Source of the DNA: Brevibacterium sp. 239c
GTDB lineage: Bacteria; Actinomycetota; Actinomycetes; Actinomycetales; Brevibacteriaceae
NCBI RefSeq assembly: GCF_900169365.1
Contig: NZ_FXZH01000002.1
Location: 281,852 to 345,851 of the forward strand
Reading direction: 5' to 3'
DNA: 64,000 nucleotides
Shown here: one piece after another, positions 59,043 through 64,000 of the stretch
Layout of the letters: the number at the start of each line of letters is the position of its first letter
Position numbering within the stretch: the stretch's first letter is position 1
Position numbers and translations under genes: made by a program
Notes under the pieces: generated by a model
The model's input: only the letters and a program-made list of their open reading frames with translations
The model's database searches: none
Told to the model about the DNA's origin: nothing

Positions 59043-60197
59043 ATGCCCGATACACGCCCAGCGCCACTGGCCGGACTCAAAATCATCGAAATCTCTGCCT
59101 TCGTCGCAGCCCCCTTGGGTGCGATGACCCTGGCACAGCTGGGTGCGGACGTCATCCGCATCGACCCCATCGGCGGCAACATCGACGCCAACCGGTGGCC
59201 GATCAGTGATGACGGGACGTCGATCTATTGGGCGAGCCTGAACAAAGGCAAGCGCTCGGTCACCCTCGATCTCAAGTCCGAAGAGGGACAGAAGATTGCG
59301 ACCGACCTCATCGCCGAGGCGGGCACCCTGGTGACGAACCTGCCCGCCCGTGGATGGTTGAGCTACGACAACCTCGTCCAGCACCGTGAGGATCTGGTCA
59401 TGCTGCGGCTCAACGGGTCCCATGACGGGAAGCCGGCCGTGGACTACACAATCAATGCGGCTAGTGGCTTCCCGATCATCACCGGTGATGACGAGCGCCC
59501 GGTCAACAATGCTCTGCCGGCGTGGGACGCCGCCGCGGGTCTCTATATTGCGAACGGGATCATGGCTGCTGAGCTGGATCGCCGATCCTCGGGGAAGGGT
59601 CAGGAGATCACCCTCGCCCTGTCTGACGTCATGCTCGCGACTGTCGGCAACCTCGGCTACATCGCCGAGGTGCAGGCGACAGGGAAGACGCGTGGCCCGT
59701 TGGGCAACGGCCTCTATGGGGCGTATGGGCAGTCATTTACGACCTCGGACGGTCGCGAGATCATGGTCGCCGTCATCTCGAACAAGCACTGGCGGGGGCT
59801 GGGTACCGCGACTGGTTTGAGCGAGAAGCTTGAGATGATCGGGCCTCTCTTGGACGTCGATCTGTCCACAGAAGGTGGGCGCTTCGAGGCTCGCGAGGCT
59901 ATCGACGCTGTCGTACGCCCGTGGTTCGCCGCGCACACTGCTGCCGAGGCTGCAGAGGCGTTGAGCGGTGCGGGTGTCCTGCAGGGGGAGTTCCAAACAT
60001 TTGAGGAACTCGTTAACAACGATCCGTGGTGCTCATTGGATAACCCGCTGTTCGGTGAGATTGATCAGCCGGGGGTTGGGACTGTGTTGGCGCCGCGGGT
60101 GCCGTTGTCGTTCTCAGGGACCCCGGTGGCTGATGCTGTTCCTGCTCCGCGGCTGGGTGGGGATACAGAGAGCGTGTTGAAGGACCTATCGGGCTGA
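59043..60197 (+). CDS. Mesaconyl-CoA C1-C4 CoA transferase (2-methylfumaryl-CoA isomerase)-like, class III
   Basis: A 384-residue CaiB-family protein that closely resembles Mct of the 3-hydroxypropionate bicycle: EISAFVAAPLGAMTLAQLGA, RIDPIGGNID, NKGKRSVTLDL, FITN/VTNLPARGWLSYD, VDYTINAASGFP, and the catalytic Asp162 in LPAWDAAAG. Mct moves CoA within mesaconate from C1 to C4. It lies directly after the Meh-like hydratase, the order of steps expected for making citramalyl-CoA. It is the last gene of the operon. Start at ATG 59043 with GAGGAGAAT upstream. Confidence 0.85.
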   Translation: MPDTRPAPLAGLKIIEISAFVAAPLGAMTLAQLGADVIRIDPIGGNIDANRWPISDDGTSIYWASLNKGKRSVTLDLKSEEGQKIATDLIAEAGTLVTNLPARGWLSYDNLVQHREDLVMLRLNGSHDGKPAVDYTINAASGFPIITGDDERPVNNALPAWDAAAGLYIANGIMAAELDRRSSGKGQEITLALSDVMLATVGNLGYIAEVQATGKTRGPLGNGLYGAYGQSFTTSDGREIMVAVISNKHWRGLGTATGLSEKLEMIGPLLDVDLSTEGGRFEAREAIDAVVRPWFAAHTAAEAAEALSGAGVLQGEFQTFEELVNNDPWCSLDNPLFGEIDQPGVGTVLAPRVPLSFSGTPVADAVPAPRLGGDTESVLKDLSG

Positions 60198-60225
60198 CAT
60201 TTTGGAATTCTAAAAGTGGTCGTCC

Positions 60226-60426
60226 GTGATCAGAAAGTGTGAGCAGTGCCCTATTTGTGGTGGTCTAGGGGGCACCGACGGCCCTCACAGTCGAAAAGCC
60301 GTCATCGAGGTCGCCGGGGGGAGGAAGCCCGGTCATCAATTTGATGCTCGGACCGTGGATAGATGCATCTTCATTGCGTTTCATGCGTGTATTGGGGCGG
60401 ATCGGTTAGCTAACGCCCAATCCTAG
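60226..60426 (+). CDS. Possible small cysteine-rich protein, doubtful
   Basis: A 66-codon frame from GTG reading RKCEQCPICGGLGG, with a Cys-x2-Cys-x2-Cys set that could bind zinc, then no recognisable motif. It overlaps the end of the methyltransferase gene by 21 bases and has no clear ribosome site. It may be a real small protein, a remnant, or chance. Confidence 0.25.
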   Translation: MIRKCEQCPICGGLGGTDGPHSRKAVIEVAGGRKPGHQFDARTVDRCIFIAFHACIGADRLANAQS

Positions 60427-61518
60427 AAATTGGTCCGGGGGGCGAAAGTCTGGGTAACGAAGCGCCTTGCGCAATGCATTTGCAACATGGTAGGCCAATA
60501 CCGGAGGGACCGCGTTTCCAATCTGCCGGTACCTGGCGCTTTGTTTCCCGCTCCAATTCATGCTCGGGGGAAACGTCTGAATTGCCGCCGCTTCTTCAAC
60601 CGTAATCCTGCGCATCCGATTCGGAACTGCTGACACGGTTGATCCGCCGTCAAGCAGTTGTCTATGATAATCCACAATCCAGTTAGAGGAGCCTTGAGCT
60701 AGTTGATCCTGGTCAATAATGGGAGTTCGGTTTCCGCCCATGGAAGCAGGCAGGGTAGGAGCCGGACGTTCTAGATCCATGGGCCTGCCTTGCCCGTTAA
60801 AGAGCATTCCAGCGAACGGGGACCGTCTAAGTACCGGCTTTTTTGCGGGAGTAACGCGGGCAGTGCAAATTGTGTCGTTGCCCGGCGTGTTCCACTGAGG
60901 CACCGTCTTTACTGCTTCCCGAAGTGTCGGCGGATTATCCGCTGTTATAGGAGACGGGGCGGGCATAGGGTCGCCTGGCTTCTCGATGCCGACTAGGAAC
61001 ATTCTTAAACGAGATTGTGGAGCGTTGAAGTGGCTCGCATTCAAAACGAAAAGTGAAGTGGCATAGCCTAGTGAATCGGATTCTCTCAGAAGGTCCTCTC
61101 GTAAACCGGCCCAACGTTTATTCACAGCAAGGGCCTGCACGTTTTCCATGACAAAAGCTTTTGGTTTAACCCGGTTGACCACAGCAAGAAAATTCCAGAC
61201 CTGCCTCGAGCGAGGGTCATCTGGATTCATTTTTCCGGCGACTGAGAATCCTTGACACGGAGGGCCTCCGATAACAATTTCTGCGTCTCCTTCTCCGGGT
61301 AGATCATCAACTTGAGTGATGTCGCCCGGCACCAGGCGATGGTTGGAGGCATTCAAATGTGGTAGTTGTTCTCTCGCGAGGTCCATCCAACTGCGATAGC
61401 TATCTAACGCAACCGGGTCAATATCATTGGCGAAAATTGGATTGAACCCAGCGAGAGTGAACCCGAGATCCATGCCGCCGGCGCCGCTGAACAAGGACAC
61501 CACGCGTGGAGCTGCCAT
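60406..61518 (-). CDS. DNA (cytosine-5)-methyltransferase
   Basis: A 370-residue C5 methylase with all main motifs in order: I (VSLFSGAGGMDLGF), IV with catalytic Cys (GGPPCQGFS), VI (FVMENVQAL), VIII (QSRLRMFLVG), the target-recognition region, IX (RRITVEEAAAIQTFP) and X (RQIGNAVPP). It is the modification part of a type II system. The start at ATG 61518 follows GGAAGGTGG; a TTG frame at 61563 has no ribosome site. It is divergent from the XRE-nuclease operon. Base composition is less GC-rich than in the upstream operon. Target sequence unknown. Confidence 0.93.
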   Translation of the reverse strand: MAAPRVVSLFSGAGGMDLGFTLAGFNPIFANDIDPVALDSYRSWMDLAREQLPHLNASNHRLVPGDITQVDDLPGEGDAEIVIGGPPCQGFSVAGKMNPDDPRSRQVWNFLAVVNRVKPKAFVMENVQALAVNKRWAGLREDLLRESDSLGYATSLFVLNASHFNAPQSRLRMFLVGIEKPGDPMPAPSPITADNPPTLREAVKTVPQWNTPGNDTICTARVTPAKKPVLRRSPFAGMLFNGQGRPMDLERPAPTLPASMGGNRTPIIDQDQLAQGSSNWIVDYHRQLLDGGSTVSAVPNRMRRITVEEAAAIQTFPPSMNWSGKQSARYRQIGNAVPPVLAYHVANALRKALRYPDFRPPDQFLGLGVS

Positions 61519-61563
61519 ATCCACCTTCCCAGGTCTATACGAGTCAAATTGAGCATTTTGCAA

Positions 61564-61663
61564 GAGCCCGAGCTAAATCTTATCAGCTCCGGCGCGTGGA
61601 TGCTTTACGGAATCGCGGTTCGCGTAACGTGGATGAGAGTCTGTTTATTCTGAAAGGACACTC
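61564..61663. promoter_or_regulatory. Divergent promoter region of the restriction-modification genes
   Basis: The 100-base region between methylase and XRE gene contains the small dyad CGCG-GTT-CGCG (61614-61624) and an AGAGTC...GACACTC pair closer to the XRE start. One of these may be the C-protein site; neither is a clear match to known C-boxes. AAAGGA precedes the XRE ATG. Confidence 0.35.
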
Positions 61664-61915
61664 ATGAATCTCGGCGTGACTGCGGGGCGGGAGATTCAGC
61701 GCTTGAGAGAGGAGAGTGGACTATCCCAGCGTGACCTGGCCGAACAAGTCGAGCTTGATCCTTCCACCCTTTCGAGACTGGAATCTGGCCGAAGTAGGTG
61801 GACGATTGACTTGTTTGTAGCGTGTTGCCACGTTCTAGGTGTGAACCCCGGTGAGGTCCTAGCTGACTGCGTCGAGAAGTCCGAATTTAAGAATACTAGT
61901 CTCTGGGAGAAATAA
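61664..61915 (+). CDS. XRE-family regulator, likely restriction-modification controller (C protein)
   Basis: An 83-residue helix-turn-helix protein: AGREIQRLREESGLSQRDLA, LDPSTLSRLESGRSRW and FVACCHVLGVNPGEVL. Size and position, directly before a putative nuclease and divergent from the methylase, match C proteins that delay nuclease synthesis until DNA is methylated. Its stop overlaps the nuclease ATG by one base (TAATG), and GGGAGAA within its end is the ribosome site of the nuclease. Confidence 0.85.
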   Translation: MNLGVTAGREIQRLREESGLSQRDLAEQVELDPSTLSRLESGRSRWTIDLFVACCHVLGVNPGEVLADCVEKSEFKNTSLWEK

Positions 61916-63561
61916 TGGAGGGGCTGCAGACCGTCGCTCACGTGATGAGCCAGCTACTACTGCCGATATCACAGAAAAACAGCGCACAAGCGGTCGAGCG
62001 TGCTCAGTATTGGCTGGGCGCGACGGATTTAGAAGAGGAAACAGCGAGAGCCGACTACTTGAGATTTGAGATCACAAAGTGGCGAGATGGAGCTCGGGCC
62101 AGTGTGTTGTTGCGAAATGTGGTAACCGATTCTTTGCTCGTCGAAAAGGTTCTTGGCGAACAATTCCCAGGCAAGTACTTCTTGGTGCACGAAAAATTGC
62201 AAGACTCAGGAAATCTCAGCTTCGAAGACGCTTCGGCGCTGCTCAGCCACTCTAATTTGATCGCCCAGCTGCTGATCGATGAAAGGCTATCTTGTGCACA
62301 GGTTGCTGGGGTTCTAAGTGCTCGGAGAGGTGGCTTTGAGTACAACTGGAACCAACTCCAGATTATAGCCGCAGCGTTGGGAGTGCGACCAGTTCTTTCT
62401 GAGGAGCAAATGTTCAGGCAGTCGGAGCTTGACGTGGCGGCAAGCCAGGAAAAATTTGGCGATGCGACGCCAGAGGAATGTATTGGTTTGATATCTGAAG
62501 TCGCTGCGAGTCTAGGGTATTCGGGGGATCTTTCTGCGCACTTAGTTAGATTCTTTCCTGGTAGAGAGGAATTCGTTCCGCAGTATTCGGTGATTTTGAA
62601 CACGAATCTCTTGATCGTCGAGGAGTATGATCACCCGGTTTCGGCCGCATATGAATTTGCACCGCGCAGCGGGACTGCCAAGAGACTGCAACGGAAGCGG
62701 CACCCGTCATACACTGCGGTTGAGAGCGCTTACCTGAACAACTCGAAGGGTGCATCATTCTTCGACAGAAACTGGGCGTGGTCTCGAATGACGACCGGCC
62801 GTAGCCAGGCCCTGGCGCTCGCTGACATATTTTCCGGTCTTAACCAGATGGCCTATCCGGCGCGGCGTGAACTCGCTTCTTGGATACGTCCATGGTTGAT
62901 GCGCATCGAGGACTCCTATACCGAACATTTGACTGAAGTGTATGATCCTGACTTGGAGGGGATTCGAAACTTCTTTTCGGGGTTGTCCGTGGGGAACTCG
63001 CACACCTTCGGGATTCTTGAGCAGCGCGCAGTTGATTTCCTGGCTACAGCAATGCTGATCTCGAGCGAATACGATTTCGAAGTTCGTGGCCGTGGTGACT
63101 CTGTGTCGGCTTCAAATACTTCGAAACTGAAAATGGGTGATGTTGAATTTAAGTCTCGCGACTCCAAGTCAGTTATTGCTTTCGAGGCGCATGGCGGTTC
63201 GCTTTCGGATTTTTACGTCAATATTCACGCCGATTCATTGGCAAAAATTCTTAAAAAGCGAAAAGTAGAGCTTGAGCAGCTCGGAAATTCGGGCGATTGG
63301 AATATTGAGGTTAGGTTCGTTGCGCACGATATTACTGAGATGTACTCTCTCGGGTTGCCTTCAAATATTTCTGGATATACAGTAGCGTGGAGTTTTACGA
63401 CTTTCAATCAATCTTGGAATGATGTTTTGGAAAATGTTAGCGATGATTTGATTTCGACCTTATTTAAGCAATATGTCCGAGATCCTGTAGCTGGCAGGTG
63501 GGTCTCTGACGGCAACAAGGCAAAATTTAATCAATTAATCGATGGCGGTGTGAGTTCGTAG
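61915..63561 (+). CDS. Putative type II restriction endonuclease (unassigned family)
   Basis: A 548-residue protein without an obvious known family. Around residues 400-430 is KMGDVEFKSR...VIAFEAHGG: Asp409, then Glu424-Ala-His426 fifteen residues later, in a beta-strand setting that looks like a PD-(D/E)xK nuclease core with His in place of the usual Lys. The N-terminal 200 residues are mostly helical and Leu-rich. Position after an XRE controller and beside a C5 methylase makes a restriction enzyme the best guess. The gene is noticeably AT-richer than the catabolic operon, a sign of transfer. Confidence 0.6.
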   Translation: MEGLQTVAHVMSQLLLPISQKNSAQAVERAQYWLGATDLEEETARADYLRFEITKWRDGARASVLLRNVVTDSLLVEKVLGEQFPGKYFLVHEKLQDSGNLSFEDASALLSHSNLIAQLLIDERLSCAQVAGVLSARRGGFEYNWNQLQIIAAALGVRPVLSEEQMFRQSELDVAASQEKFGDATPEECIGLISEVAASLGYSGDLSAHLVRFFPGREEFVPQYSVILNTNLLIVEEYDHPVSAAYEFAPRSGTAKRLQRKRHPSYTAVESAYLNNSKGASFFDRNWAWSRMTTGRSQALALADIFSGLNQMAYPARRELASWIRPWLMRIEDSYTEHLTEVYDPDLEGIRNFFSGLSVGNSHTFGILEQRAVDFLATAMLISSEYDFEVRGRGDSVSASNTSKLKMGDVEFKSRDSKSVIAFEAHGGSLSDFYVNIHADSLAKILKKRKVELEQLGNSGDWNIEVRFVAHDITEMYSLGLPSNISGYTVAWSFTTFNQSWNDVLENVSDDLISTLFKQYVRDPVAGRWVSDGNKAKFNQLIDGGVSS

Positions 63562-63639
63562 CTCGGTGCCGCATTTTTGATATTTAAATTGCGAAACACC
63601 CAACCTTCGTTGGATTCGCCTTCACTTGGGAGAACCAAT

Positions 63640-64000
63640 GGGGCTCATCGTAATCGAGAGTGTAAAACCGGTCTGAAACCACCGGACTCAAGTAAGCACC
63701 TCGCGATGTAATGAGTCAGGTTGCGAAACCCGAGTGCCGATCCTCGAAGGTGCTCGAGCCGACCATTGATCGATTCGGTGGGCCCATTCGACGTTCCTGG
63801 CCTCGTGAAGAACGCCAACACATCCGCTGCGCGTCGCTTCAGCGTTCTCCCCAACCGCCTCAACTCCGTCAACCCAGCAGGCAGTCCTGCCGACAAGACA
63901 TCGATGACAGCCTGCAAGAGCCTCTTGCCTTCACTGCGGTCCTCGGCCCGGTAAGCAGCCACGATGTCTTGGTAGAGCGCCCAGGTGACTTCGACTTCGG
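63640..64000 (-). mobile_element. ISL3-type insertion sequence, one end inside the window
   Basis: The element enters from the right edge. GGGGCTCATCG from 63640 is the probable terminal repeat, since the transposase stop codon lies within it at 63645-63647. The other end is outside the window, so target duplications cannot be checked. It abuts the low-GC restriction-modification genes. Confidence 0.65.
63645..64000 (-). CDS. ISL3-family transposase, C-terminal part
   Basis: At least 117 codons read without a stop to the window edge: EVTWALYQDIVAAYR, LTELRRLGRTLKRRAADVLA, then TRPGTSNGPTESINGRLEHL and ALGFRNLTHYIARCLLESGG. This last block contains the Glu of the DDE catalytic triad (GPTESINGRLEHLRG) and is typical of ISL3 (transposase_12) proteins. 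The N-terminal zinc finger and the two Asp residues lie beyond the window. Confidence 0.9.
   Translation of the reverse strand, partial: EVEVTWALYQDIVAAYRAEDRSEGKRLLQAVIDVLSAGLPAGLTELRRLGRTLKRRAADVLAFFTRPGTSNGPTESINGRLEHLRGSALGFRNLTHYIARCLLESGGFRPVLHSRLR

Noticed and set aside
1..64000. CRISPR arrays, tRNA or rRNA genes, prophage or replication origin
   Set aside because: No regularly spaced repeats, cloverleaf sequences, phage structural genes or DnaA-box clusters were found on reading.

Overview
The window is 64 kb of high-GC DNA with tightly packed genes, many 1-4 base stop/start overlaps (ATGA, TGATG), frequent GTG/TTG starts and several apparently leaderless promoters. Gene content and codon style fit an actinobacterium, probably of the Micrococcales/Brevibacterium kind; that placement is inferred from style, since no rRNA or other marker gene is present. 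No rRNA, tRNA or CRISPR array was seen.

Left part (1-10.6 kb): the end of a 5-oxoprolinase pxpB gene plus pxpC, then a convergent six-gene phosphonate operon: an FAD-dependent aminoalkylphosphonate oxidase, phnD, phnC, a fused double phnE, a phosphonatase-like HAD hydrolase with the catalytic Asp/Ala/Lys pattern, and a zinc alcohol dehydrogenase. A divergent GntR/UTRA regulator and two copies of a TGTnTnTACA operator suggest how it is controlled. An RclA-type disulfide reductase and a YjbR protein follow.

11-21 kb: a frameshifted M20 amidohydrolase with a membrane carrier (visibly lower GC), then a catabolic regulon made of an IclR regulator, a CYP199-like P450, a MIO-type aromatic ammonia-lyase with an unusual Ala-Asp selectivity pair, an FMN/2Fe-2S reductase and a sodium:solute symporter. 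A nearly identical 21-bp motif lies before the P450 and between the reductase and the symporter, tying these genes into one regulon.

21-32 kb: aldo/keto reductase, two TetR regulators with candidate operators, a ketopantoate-reductase-like protein, a DmpA-type peptidase with an amino-acid permease, a non-canonical Nramp-like carrier, a His/Met-rich protein with a PepSY protein (probably copper related), and a vanZ gene broken by an in-frame TGA.

32-49 kb: MMPL exporter, a MarR-pirin-GNAT-AhpD-like-threonine aldolase operon, an MFS carrier, a rifampin ADP-ribosyltransferase (arr), a second non-canonical Nramp-like carrier with a hairpin leader, a TetR/HXXEE pair around a 13-bp-arm operator, a MerR/aldo-keto reductase operon with a 19-bp-spacer promoter, a DHFR-like protein, and a CPBP protease with a two-component system.

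49-60 kb: a dicarboxylate module: TRAP transporter, FCD-type GntR regulator, CoA-transferase, class I fumarase/mesaconase, two acyl-CoA dehydrogenases, a mesaconyl-C4-CoA hydratase-like protein and a mesaconyl-CoA C1-C4 isomerase-like (Mct) protein. Together they suggest breakdown of a branched C5 diacid through citramalyl-CoA; the citramalyl-CoA lyase is not in the window.

60-64 kb: a lower-GC restriction-modification island (cytosine-C5 methyltransferase, small XRE controller, putative nuclease with a D...ExH site), bordered at the window end by an ISL3-type transposase.
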